Made by a program: the position numbers and the translations under genes. The notes beneath the pieces were generated by a model. The model was not told the DNA's origin. It ran no database searches and saw nothing but the letters and a program-made list of their open reading frames with translations. From Streptomyces sp. NBC_00510 (GTDB lineage: Bacteria; Actinomycetota; Actinomycetes; Streptomycetales; Streptomycetaceae), in assembly GCA_036013505.1 (NCBI GenBank), contig CP107851.1:5668001-5732000 (forward strand): DNA of 64,000 nt, read 5' to 3'. Position 1 is the first letter of the stretch. Each line of letters begins with the position of its first letter. Of this stretch, positions 41,055 to 48,951 are shown piece by piece.

Positions 41055-41960
41055 ATGATCTCCATCCTCTTCGCCGTCCTCGCGGCCTGCAGCAACGCCT
41101 TCGGGACGGTCCTGCAGAGGCGCGCGGTGCTCACCGTCCCCGCCTCGAAATCCCTGCGCCTGGGCCTGATGAAGGACCTGCTGCGCACCCCGGTCTGGCT
41201 CGCCGGCATCCTCGGCGTCATCCTCGCCGCGATCTTCCAGGCCCTGGCGCTGGGCACCGGTTCGCTCGCCGCGGTCCAGCCGGTGTTCATCCTGGAACTG
41301 CCGCTGGCCCTGGTGATCGGCGGCATGGTCTTCCACGTGGAGCTGTCCCACAAGGCGTGGGTCAGTGTGGCGTGCATCGCCGGGGGCCTGGCGCTGTTCC
41401 TCTTCTCGATGGCACCCAGCGGGGGGCGGGACCAGGTGCCGGGCATCTGGTGGGTGCCCACGCTGCTGATCGTCGGCGGGCTCGGCGCCGTGCTGGTGCT
41501 CGCCGGGCTGCGGCGGCCCACCGGCCTGATGCGTGCCGCCTGCCTCGGTGGGGCGGCGGCGGTCGGCAACGCCCTCACGGCCGCGCTGATCAAGTCGTCC
41601 ATGGACGTCCTGGAGCACCAGGGGGTCGGGGCCTGGCTGCTGTCCTGGCAGACCTACGCCTTCGCCGCGGCCGGCGGGTTCTCCTTGTTCCTGCTGGGGA
41701 CCGCGATGCAGGGGGGACCGCTGATCGCCTCCCAGCCCGCCCTGACGCTCGGCGACGCCGTCGTCGGCTTCTGCCTGGGGGTCACGCTCTACGGCGAGCA
41801 GCCGCGCACCGGCTTCTGGCTGCTGCCCGCGCTGGCGGGGTTCGCGGTGCTCAGTTACGGCGTCTTCGCGATGTCCCGCACCCAGTGCCTGTACAAGTGC
41901 GTCCACCCCGAGGAGCACCTGGCCAGCCCGGCCGGGGAACCCGCCGCCTCGACCATGTGA
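41055..41960 (+). CDS. DMT-superfamily transporter (NIPA/EamA-like)
   Basis: The 301-residue membrane protein has about nine transmembrane segments. It begins ISILFAVLAACSNAFGTVLQRRAVL and has paired helices with QPVFILELPLALVIGG and SQPALTLGDAVVGFCLG, as in DMT-family (Mg2+/metabolite) transporters. Substrate unknown. A structured leader precedes it and a strong two-way terminator follows. Confidence 0.9.
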   Translation: MISILFAVLAACSNAFGTVLQRRAVLTVPASKSLRLGLMKDLLRTPVWLAGILGVILAAIFQALALGTGSLAAVQPVFILELPLALVIGGMVFHVELSHKAWVSVACIAGGLALFLFSMAPSGGRDQVPGIWWVPTLLIVGGLGAVLVLAGLRRPTGLMRAACLGGAAAVGNALTAALIKSSMDVLEHQGVGAWLLSWQTYAFAAAGGFSLFLLGTAMQGGPLIASQPALTLGDAVVGFCLGVTLYGEQPRTGFWLLPALAGFAVLSYGVFAMSRTQCLYKCVHPEEHLASPAGEPAASTM

Positions 41961-41962
41961 AC

Positions 41963-42017
41963 GCACGCGCGGACGCCCCCGGAACCGGCAGCCGGTCCAG
42001 GGGGCGTCCGCGCGTGC
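41963..42017. terminator. Strong bidirectional terminator hairpin
   Basis: An 18-bp perfect stem (GCACGCGCGGACGCCCCC and its complement) with a 19-base loop lies between the convergent DMT and phosphodiesterase genes, 2 bases from one stop and 11 from the other. Confidence 0.85.
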
Positions 42018-42028
42018 GGGGCGCCTCG

Positions 42029-43102
42029 TCAGTGGCGCGGGGCGGGGTACGCCTTGGGCAGGCGCATGCCGCGGTCGGCCATGATCTGCCGGACGTGGTT
42101 GGGGTAGTCGGTGATGATGCCGTCGATGCCCATGTCCATCAGGGCCTCGATGGTCGGGTTGTCGTCACAGGTCCACGGGATGACCTTCAGGCCGCGCTTG
42201 TGGGCGTCGTCCACCATCTTCTCGGTGACGTAGAACCTGAAGTTCGGGTCGGCGATGGTGCCGTTCTGCGGCATGCCGTAGACCGGGGAGAGCGCCTTGA
42301 CGCCCGGTATGGCGGCGGCGGCCTTGACGAAGTCGCCGTCGTAGTCGTCGGCGTCGATGCCGCCGAGCCACGGGGAGGCGCCGGGCTTGCCGACCTGGAG
42401 GAAGTCGTAGTTGGTGAGCGCCACCAGCGGGTACTTCGGCGCGAGCTTGTGCATCTCGTTCAGGGCGCCCCAGTCGAAGGACTGGATGGTGACCTGCTTC
42501 TCGATGCCCGAGCGGTGGATCTCCTCGAAGACCCGGCGCACGAACAGTTCGCGCGGCGCGGTCTGCTCGGGGGCGCCGGCCTCCACCTTGGTCTCGATGT
42601 TGAGCTTGACCTTCTTGGCCTTGTAGCTCTTGACCAGGCCCAGGACGTCCTTGAGCTCCACCATGCGGTGGCCCTTGACCTGCTCCTGCTCGGGGAAGCC
42701 GGGCAGCTGCTGGTAACCGCAGTCCATCGTCTTGATCTGGGCCAGCGTCAGGTCCTTGATGTACTTGCCGACGTACGGGTACATCGGGTCGCCCGCCGTC
42801 ACGGGGCCGGTGTCCTTGCACTTCTGGGCGCTGATCTGGCGGTCGTGGTTGACCACGACCTTCTGGTCCTTGGTGACGTGGGTGTCCAGCTCCAGGGTGC
42901 TCACCCCGAGGCGCAGGGCCTTGCCGAAGCCCTCCAGGGACTCCTCGGTGGTCATGCCGATGCCACCGCGGTGGGCCTGCAGGTCGAAGGAGGCCTTGGG
43001 GGAGTGGCCGTGGCCGTGGTGGGCCGTGGCCGCCTGGGCGGCGGTGGGGACCACGAGCGCGGGTACGACGGCCAGGGCTGCGATTGCGTGCCGGAGGGAC
43101 AT
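42029..43102 (-). CDS. Secreted glycerophosphodiester phosphodiesterase
   Basis: The 357-residue product has a signal peptide (HAIAALAVVPALVVPTAAQAA, cut near residue 24) and a GDPD barrel. Catalytic features are QAHRGGIGMTTEESLEGF (His-Arg, Glu) and LELDTHVTKDQKVVVNHD (Glu, Asp, His). It releases glycerol-3-phosphate from lipid head groups outside the cell. A PhoP-box-like GTTCACC lies 90 bases upstream. Another secreted phosphatase is next to it, suggesting phosphate scavenging. Confidence 0.93.
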   Translation of the reverse strand: MSLRHAIAALAVVPALVVPTAAQAATAHHGHGHSPKASFDLQAHRGGIGMTTEESLEGFGKALRLGVSTLELDTHVTKDQKVVVNHDRQISAQKCKDTGPVTAGDPMYPYVGKYIKDLTLAQIKTMDCGYQQLPGFPEQEQVKGHRMVELKDVLGLVKSYKAKKVKLNIETKVEAGAPEQTAPRELFVRRVFEEIHRSGIEKQVTIQSFDWGALNEMHKLAPKYPLVALTNYDFLQVGKPGASPWLGGIDADDYDGDFVKAAAAIPGVKALSPVYGMPQNGTIADPNFRFYVTEKMVDDAHKRGLKVIPWTCDDNPTIEALMDMGIDGIITDYPNHVRQIMADRGMRLPKAYPAPRH

Positions 43103-43193
43103 TTACACCTCGTCTACATCGGACGAACAGGACCTCGTGACGCTAAGCCGCAGGTCGAGCGCGTACGAAGCCCGCGCATGAGGGCATGGTGAA

Positions 43194-43221
43194 CGCCCGG
43201 GGAACGATCGTCCCCCGGGCG
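43194..43221 (-). terminator. Hairpin between the acid phosphatase and phosphodiesterase genes
   Basis: A 9-bp stem CGCCCGGGG/CCCCGGGCG with a further ACGATCGT inner pairing lies 21 bases past the phosphatase stop. Confidence 0.6.
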
Positions 43222-43241
43222 CGGCCCGGTCACGGACGGTG

Positions 43242-43892
43242 TCAGTCCAGGAGGCCGTCGTAGTCGGGGAGCTTGAAGGTGCGCTCGGCGTGGCCGCCCA
43301 CCAGGTCGGTGGTGTTGTTGCCGATGTTCGCGACGATCGTGTAGCCGCGCTTCTCGATGGCGACGCGCTGCGCCGTCTTGTAAGCGCCGACCTCGTCGAA
43401 GAGGTCCGGGATCGAACGGCCGTAGAGCCCGGCGACCGGGTAGCCCTCGCGGTCGAGGTTGTAATGCGTGGCCGGGTAGATGAAGTCCGGCCGGGCGGTG
43501 ACGAAGAAGACGTCCACGCCACGGGAGTCCGCGTACCGGGCGAGGTCACGCGTCGGTGCCACGGCCGGCGGGAACCACCAGTCGAAGTAGGTCTCCAGCG
43601 CGGTGTTGTCGATGTCCAGCACGATCGCCAGCTTCTCGCCGGGCTTGCGGGCGGCCGTGCGGTCCTGGACGTAGGTGTGCGCCTGGTCGATCACCGGGCG
43701 CACGTCCCGCAGCCAGGTCTCGTGGTCGACCGAGGCGGCGGTGGCGGAGGCCGTGGTGGCCGCCGCCACCGGGACGCCGGTGGGCTCGGCGGCGTGCGCG
43801 TCGGCGGGGAGCGCGATGCCGGACACCCCGGCGGCGATGATCGCCGCGACGACGGCGCCGCGTCTCCAGGTGAGGGTTTTGAGGGTTGTCAT
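43242..43892 (-). CDS. Secreted HAD-family acid phosphatase (class B/IIIB)
   Basis: The 216-residue product has a signal peptide (GAVVAAIIAAGVSGIALPADAHAA) and an HAD acid phosphatase domain. The nucleophile motif is VLDIDNTALET (DxDxT); motif II is FFVTARPD; the later Lys/Asp region is AYKTAQR and NNTTDL. It should release phosphate from organic phosphates outside the cell. It runs in the same direction as the phosphodiesterase with a terminator between them. Confidence 0.93.
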   Translation of the reverse strand: MTTLKTLTWRRGAVVAAIIAAGVSGIALPADAHAAEPTGVPVAAATTASATAASVDHETWLRDVRPVIDQAHTYVQDRTAARKPGEKLAIVLDIDNTALETYFDWWFPPAVAPTRDLARYADSRGVDVFFVTARPDFIYPATHYNLDREGYPVAGLYGRSIPDLFDEVGAYKTAQRVAIEKRGYTIVANIGNNTTDLVGGHAERTFKLPDYDGLLD

Positions 43893-43938
43893 GCACCGTA
43901 CGTTCGCTGGTGCGGGTGAGCGGAAACTGGCGTTCGGA

Positions 43939-43952
43939 TTACCGGTTGGTAA
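43939..43952. promoter_or_regulatory. TTACC-N4-GGTAA palindrome
   Basis: The same motif as at 22851-22864. It lies 47-60 bases upstream of the acid phosphatase ATG and immediately after the DUF397 stop. Confidence 0.35.
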
Positions 43953-44147
43953 CTATCCTTGGGGCTCGGACAATTGGCCGGCGAAGGCCACGAACGCGGT
44001 CCACGCGTCCGGCTCGAAGGCCAGAACCGGGCCGGACCTGTCCTTGGAGTCCCGTACGTGGACGGCGGCCGGGCCGACCGCCACCTCGACGCACTGACCG
44101 CCGTCACTGCCGCTGTGACGGGACGTGAACCACACGAGAGCGCTCAC
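43953..44147 (-). CDS. DUF397 domain protein
   Basis: The 64-residue protein is a DUF397 unit (VWFTSRHSGSDGGQCVEVAVGP, VHVRDSKDRSGPVLAFEPDAWTAFV). These pair with XRE-family regulators of the WhiJ type. The GTG start overlaps the stop of the XRE gene (GTGA). Confidence 0.93.
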   Translation of the reverse strand: MSALVWFTSRHSGSDGGQCVEVAVGPAAVHVRDSKDRSGPVLAFEPDAWTAFVAFAGQLSEPQG

Positions 44148-44956
44148 AGTTCACCCGCAATCTGCTCGATCACCTTGGCAGAGTCCTCCGGCGTGAGGGC
44201 CTGCGCCCGGATCATGCCATAGCGCTGGTGGAGCAGACCGGCCCTTTTCCGGTCATCGGTGAGCAGGCCCCCGGCCTGGCCCTCGGCGTAGGCGAGCAGT
44301 TGGCGTTCGGGGTTCTCCAGCAGGGTGAAGGGGCCGTCGAGGCCGGCGTGGGTCCCGTAGCGCGCCGGCATCACCTGGATCTGGACGTTGCGCCGCCGCC
44401 CCACCTCGACGAGGTGCCGCAACTGCTCCCCCATCACGGCCGGTCCGCCCGTCGGGCGGCGCAGGACCCACTCCTCCAGGACGAAGGAGAGCATGCACAC
44501 CGGCTTGCGCGTGAACAGCGCCTGGCGGGCCAGCCGGTCCTCGGTCCAGCGCTCGGCCTCGTCCTCCTCCAGGGCCGGACAGCGGGCCCCGAAGACCGCG
44601 CGCATGTAGGCCTCGGTCTGCAGCAGGCCGTTGACGACGTGGGAGTCGTAGGCGCCCAGGCTCAGCGCCCGGGCCTCCTCGTCCGCGTACTCCCCGTACC
44701 CCACGGGCAGCTTCTCCCGGGACAGATGGGGTGCCACCGCCTTCAGCACCCCGGGTGAGCCCAGCAGTTGCTCGGCCCTATCGATGAACGCCGTGCTGGC
44801 GATGCGCTCACCGCACTCGATCTTGACGGTCTGCGACTTCGAGTAGCCCGTGTGCGCCGCCACCGCGTCCAGGGTGAGCCCCTGGCCCTCGCGCAGCGCC
44901 TTGAGCAGGTCCCCGAAGATCCTCATGCTCACCGAGCGCTTGTCCTCGACCGTCAC
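44144..44956 (-). CDS. XRE-family regulator with DUF5753 domain (WhiJ type)
   Basis: The 270-residue protein has an N-terminal helix-turn-helix (LRIFGDLLKALREGQGLTLDAVAAHTGYSKSQTVKIECGER, residues about 12-70) and a DUF5753 C-terminal domain (ending LLHQRYGMIRAQALTPEDSAKVIEQIAGEL). Streptomyces has dozens of such pairs with DUF397 genes, some affecting development. I use the GTG at 44956; ATG 44926 is an alternative. Confidence 0.92.
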   Translation of the reverse strand: MTVEDKRSVSMRIFGDLLKALREGQGLTLDAVAAHTGYSKSQTVKIECGERIASTAFIDRAEQLLGSPGVLKAVAPHLSREKLPVGYGEYADEEARALSLGAYDSHVVNGLLQTEAYMRAVFGARCPALEEDEAERWTEDRLARQALFTRKPVCMLSFVLEEWVLRRPTGGPAVMGEQLRHLVEVGRRRNVQIQVMPARYGTHAGLDGPFTLLENPERQLLAYAEGQAGGLLTDDRKRAGLLHQRYGMIRAQALTPEDSAKVIEQIAGEL

Positions 44957-45116
44957 GCGGCCACCCCCGTCCGGCTCCCCTGGCGTCGTCCCGCAGCGCC
45001 ACGCTAGGCACGCGGCGGCCGGCGGCACGCCGGGAACCGGTGAAATTCACCTGACGCGGGGAATCGGCGGGCCGGCTGTCATCGCGCCGAGGGGAAGGAC
45101 GCGTCGCAGCGCCCGG

Positions 45117-45941
45117 TCACTCCGGCAGCCGCGTCCCCTCCGGGAGCCGTACGGCGAAGTCGTCCGCCAGGACCCGCAGCACCTCGTCCGCGTCCGCCAG
45201 TTGCCGTTCCTTGCGGGTGCCGTCGGCCGTCGTCTCCGTCAGGCGGCGTCCGGTCAGGGACAGGTGCGCCTCGCCGGTGGTGCGCTGGGCGTAGACGCCG
45301 CGGGAGAAGGGGGAGCGCGGGTTGGTCGCCACGTGCCAGTTGATGACCTCGTAGTCGGGGGCCTGGAAGGGCTCCACCGTGAAGGCGTACTGGTCCTCCC
45401 AGCCGTCGTCACCGGCGCCGGGCGGGTACGCCTGGAGCTTCCACAGTTCCAGCGGCCCGTCGTGCGGCGCGTGGACCAGCCGGTGGCGGCGCGGCGCGTC
45501 GTGCAGCTCCACGTCCGCCACCAGCGGCAACGGCTCCAGCAGGGCGCCGATGCTGCCGAAGCCGACGTCGCTCACGTACGGCACCGGCTCGCCGGGCACC
45601 TCGGCGAGCATGAGCATGTGCGTACGGGGGCGGACGTCCCCCGGCTTCGCCCCCACCAGCACGCGTGCGGTGAGCAGCGTGACCCGGAACCCGAGGGCGG
45701 TGAGCGCGGCGGCGAAAAGGGTGTTGTGCTCGTAGCAGTAGCCGCCGCGCCGGCCGTGGACGAGCTTGGCCTCCAGGTCGGGCAGCGCGAGCGAGGGCGC
45801 CCGGCCCAGGACGGGGTCGAGGTTCTCGAACGGGATGCCCAGCATGTGGGCGCGGTGCACGGACCGCAGCACCTCCGCCGTGGGGCGGCGTTCCCCGGCC
45901 CAGCCGATGCGGGCGAGATAGGCATCGAGATCGAGCGTCAT
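45117..45941 (-). CDS. Arylamine N-acetyltransferase
   Basis: The 274-residue enzyme has the NAT catalytic triad: Cys69 in RRGGYCYEHN, His108 in RTHMLMLAEV and Asp125 in YVSDVGFG. It transfers acetyl-CoA-derived acyl groups to arylamines and may serve in natural product or xenobiotic metabolism. The start and length are typical. It is alone, 50 bases downstream of the MFS gene stop on the same strand. Confidence 0.96.
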   Translation of the reverse strand: MTLDLDAYLARIGWAGERRPTAEVLRSVHRAHMLGIPFENLDPVLGRAPSLALPDLEAKLVHGRRGGYCYEHNTLFAAALTALGFRVTLLTARVLVGAKPGDVRPRTHMLMLAEVPGEPVPYVSDVGFGSIGALLEPLPLVADVELHDAPRRHRLVHAPHDGPLELWKLQAYPPGAGDDGWEDQYAFTVEPFQAPDYEVINWHVATNPRSPFSRGVYAQRTTGEAHLSLTGRRLTETTADGTRKERQLADADEVLRVLADDFAVRLPEGTRLPE

Positions 45942-45991
45942 ACGACCACCCTACGGATGCGCGGCGACTCCTTCGCCCCACGGACCGGCCC

Positions 45992-48025
45992 CTACACGGG
46001 CGCGGGGTGGCGGTCGGCCTCGCTCTCCTCCAGGAGTTTGCGGGCGAGGCTGTCGACGGCGCGGTCCATCAGGGCACGGTCGGCGGGGTCGGCGATCGTC
46101 CAGTCGTCGAGTCGGGAGTCCAGCCAGCGGCGCCAGGCCGCGGCGAGGAGGTCGAGCTGGGCGCGGCCGGCCGCGGTGAGCGTGAGGACGTCGCCGTCCA
46201 CGCGGGCCCAGCCGCCGCGGGCCACCTTGGCGAAGGCGGGTTCGAGGACCTCGCCGGGCATGTGGTGGGCGCGGGCGATGGCGTCCAGGGAGGCGCCGCC
46301 CTGGAAGCGGTCGCGCCAGTGGATCTGCCCGAGCGCCCAGGCCTCGCCCGGGGTGAGCGGGGAGCCGGAGTCGTCCAGGATGCGGAGGGCGACGGCGGGC
46401 TCCGCGGCGTGTTCGCGGCGCATGACGCCCGCGACCGCCCGCTCCAGCTGGACGACGGCGTCGGGGGAGTCGGGGGCGGAGAAGCCCTCGCCCATGTCCG
46501 AGGCGCCGGCACGGGCGCTGTCGCGCAGCGGCACCTCCTTGAGGAACCAGGCGATGACGAAACCGGCCAGGGCCACCGGGGCGACCCACAGGAAGACGTG
46601 CTGGATGGTGTCGGCGTAGGCGTCGACGATCGGGGCGGCCCGGTCGGGCGGGAGGGCCCGCAGGGCCTGCGGGTCCTGCGCCGCGGCGGCCGGGACGCCG
46701 GGCACCTCGGCGAGGGCGGCGGAGAGGGCGGGGCCGAGCCGGTTGCCGTACAGGGTGCCGAAGACAGCGGTGCCGAAGGCGCTGCCGAGGGTGCGGAAGA
46801 AGGTCACCCCGGAGGTGGCGGTGCCCAGTTCCGCGTACGCGACGGTGTTCTGGACGGCGATCGTCAGGACCTGCATGGCCAGGCCGATGCCGAGGCCGAA
46901 GACGAGCATGTACAGGGATTCCAGCCACGGCCCGGTGGCCCGGTCCATGGTGGACATCAGGTACAGGCCGAGCGCCATGACGGCGGTGCCCGCGATGGGG
47001 AAGGCCTTGTAGCGCCCGGTGCGGCCGATGACGGTGCCGGAGGCCACGGACGTGCCGAGCAGTCCGGCGACGAGCGGGAGGGTGCGGACCCCGGACTCGG
47101 TGGCGGAGACCCCGTCGACGAACTGGAGGTAGGTCGGCAGGTAGGTGAGCGCGCCCAGCAGCGCGAAGCCGACGATGAAGCTGAGCAGCGAGCACACGAC
47201 GAAGACCGGGTTGCGGAACAGGTGCATGGGGAGCATCGGCTCCCTCGCGCGCAGTTCGACCAGGACGAACGCGGTCAGCAGTACGGCCGAGGAGGCGAAC
47301 AGCCCGACCACGACGGCGGAGTCCCAGGCGTACTGGCTGCCGCCCCACTCCAGGGCGAGCACCAGTCCCGAGGCGCCCAGGGCGACCAGCGCGATGCCCG
47401 CGTAGTCGACGACGGGGCGGACGGCGGCCCGGACGACGGGGACGGTACGGGCGGCCATCACGACCATCACGATCGCGACGGGGACGTTGACGTAGAAGCA
47501 CCAGCGCCAGGTGGCGTGGTCGGTGAACAGACCGCCCAGGGTCGGGCCGACGACCGTCGTGACCCCGAAGACCGCGCCCAGCGCGCCCTGGTACTTGCCG
47601 CGCTCGCGCAGCGGGATGACGTCGGCGATCAGGGCCATCGCCGTGACCATGAGCCCGCCGCCGCCGATCCCTTGGACGGCGCGGGCGGCGATCAGCATGA
47701 GCATGCTGGTGGCGGCGCCCGCGAAGACCGAGCCGGCGACGAAGACGACCGCGCTGACCTGGAAGACGACCTTGCGGCCGAACAGGTCGCCGAACTTGCC
47801 GACCAGCACGGTGGAGACGGTCTCCGCCAGCAGGTAGGCCGTGACCACCCAGGCCATGTGCCCGGCGCCGCCGAGGTCCGCGACGATCGTCGGGAGCGCG
47901 GTGGAGACGATCGTCTGGTCCAGGGCCGCCAGCAGCAGGCCGAGCACGATCGTCACGAAGACGACGTTGGTCTGGCGGCGGCTCAGGGCGGGCGGCCGGC
48001 CGGCGGTGGGGACGGTGACGGCCAT
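45992..48025 (-). CDS. DHA2-family MFS pump with C-terminal winged-helix-like domain
   Basis: The 677-residue protein joins a 14-segment DHA2 pump (residues 15-515; LDQTIVSTALPTIVADLGG, FGDLFGRK, GPTLGGLFTDHATWRW) to a cytoplasmic tail (about 530-665) with a winged-helix/MarR-like pattern (LTPGEAWALGQIHWRD, ASLDAIARAHHMPGEVLEPAFAKVARGGWARVDGDVLTLTAAGR). The tail might sense or bind DNA, or stabilise the pump; this is inference. The gene follows a MerR regulator by 71 bases on the same strand, so the two are probably one transcript. Confidence 0.9.
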   Translation of the reverse strand: MAVTVPTAGRPPALSRRQTNVVFVTIVLGLLLAALDQTIVSTALPTIVADLGGAGHMAWVVTAYLLAETVSTVLVGKFGDLFGRKVVFQVSAVVFVAGSVFAGAATSMLMLIAARAVQGIGGGGLMVTAMALIADVIPLRERGKYQGALGAVFGVTTVVGPTLGGLFTDHATWRWCFYVNVPVAIVMVVMAARTVPVVRAAVRPVVDYAGIALVALGASGLVLALEWGGSQYAWDSAVVVGLFASSAVLLTAFVLVELRAREPMLPMHLFRNPVFVVCSLLSFIVGFALLGALTYLPTYLQFVDGVSATESGVRTLPLVAGLLGTSVASGTVIGRTGRYKAFPIAGTAVMALGLYLMSTMDRATGPWLESLYMLVFGLGIGLAMQVLTIAVQNTVAYAELGTATSGVTFFRTLGSAFGTAVFGTLYGNRLGPALSAALAEVPGVPAAAAQDPQALRALPPDRAAPIVDAYADTIQHVFLWVAPVALAGFVIAWFLKEVPLRDSARAGASDMGEGFSAPDSPDAVVQLERAVAGVMRREHAAEPAVALRILDDSGSPLTPGEAWALGQIHWRDRFQGGASLDAIARAHHMPGEVLEPAFAKVARGGWARVDGDVLTLTAAGRAQLDLLAAAWRRWLDSRLDDWTIADPADRALMDRAVDSLARKLLEESEADRHPAPV

Positions 48026-48096
48026 GGCTCCACCCTCGCGCGGGCCCGCCGGTGCCGCCCGGTCACACGCCCGTACGGGCTATGCGTCGGCGTCCG

Positions 48097-48813
48097 CTAC
48101 CGCTTGAGCTCCTCGCGCAGCCTGCGGTCGATCGCCAGGGCGAGCTCCGCCTCGACGACGGCCTGGACCAGGGGGCGCAGCCGGGCGATCGCCTCGCTCA
48201 GCCGGGTGGTGTCGCCGGACTGCAGGTCGGCCTCCGCGTCCGGCAGGACGTAGGTGCGGGCCAGCTCGACGAAGAGCTCGGCGAGCAGGTCCATGCGGCC
48301 CCGCATGGCGCGGCCCGCGGCGAGCACCTCGGCGAGCGGGACGCCCTCCCGGACCAGTGCGGCCGAGGCCTCCAGCAGCCGGCGGCTGACGTGGACGACG
48401 TCGTCGCCGTCCACGGCGAGGTAGCCGATGTCCAGGGCGGTGGCCAGGTTCTCCGCGGTGGCCTGGTCGCCGTAGTGGTCGGCGAGGCCCTCCGGGGTGA
48501 GCCGCAGCGGCTCCTCCTCGGACCAGCGGGTGGGCAGTCCCGGGTCCAGGCCGAGCAGTTCGCCGACGTCGCGGCGGCCGCTCTCCCAGGCGTCCATCAG
48601 CTCGGCGATGCCGCCGAGGGTGTGGCCCCGCTCCAGCAGGGCCGTGATGGTCCGCAGCCGGGCCAGGTGGTGGTCGTTGTACCAGGTGATCCGGCCCTCG
48701 CGGCGCGGCGCCGGGAGCAGCTTGCGCTCCCGGTAGAAGCGGACGGTACGCACCGGGACACCGGCCGCTTCGGCCAACTCGTCCATCCGGTACTCGCGCT
48801 CGTGCGTCGTCAC
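48097..48813 (-). CDS. MerR-family regulator
   Basis: The 238-residue protein starts with the MerR helix-turn-helix (YRMDELAEAAGVPVRTVRFYRERKLLPAPRREGRITWY, residues about 8-45) and continues through a helical effector region. The GTG at 48813 gives the usual TTHEREYRMDELAEAAG N-terminus. It lies just ahead of the MFS pump and divergent from the monooxygenase operon, so it could control either. Confidence 0.92.
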   Translation of the reverse strand: MTTHEREYRMDELAEAAGVPVRTVRFYRERKLLPAPRREGRITWYNDHHLARLRTITALLERGHTLGGIAELMDAWESGRRDVGELLGLDPGLPTRWSEEEPLRLTPEGLADHYGDQATAENLATALDIGYLAVDGDDVVHVSRRLLEASAALVREGVPLAEVLAAGRAMRGRMDLLAELFVELARTYVLPDAEADLQSGDTTRLSEAIARLRPLVQAVVEAELALAIDRRLREELKR

Positions 48814-48900
48814 GCCGATCAGCCTATGCGGTGTGCACGTCACATCGCGCGGCCCGCCCTCTACCGCTGGTAACGCCTTCTGGTCTACGCTCCGGACCGT

Positions 48901-48916
48901 GCCAGTGAACACTGGC
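48901..48916. promoter_or_regulatory. Palindrome upstream of the monooxygenase operon
   Basis: GCCAGTG-AA-CACTGGC is a perfect inverted repeat 35-50 bases before the ATG, downstream of a possible -10 (TACGCT, about 48886). It looks like a repressor operator; the best local candidate is the MerR gene, but the palindrome form is more TetR-like. Confidence 0.6.
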
Positions 48917-48951
48917 GCGATTCGGCAGGGGCGGCACCGAGAGGCGGCGGT

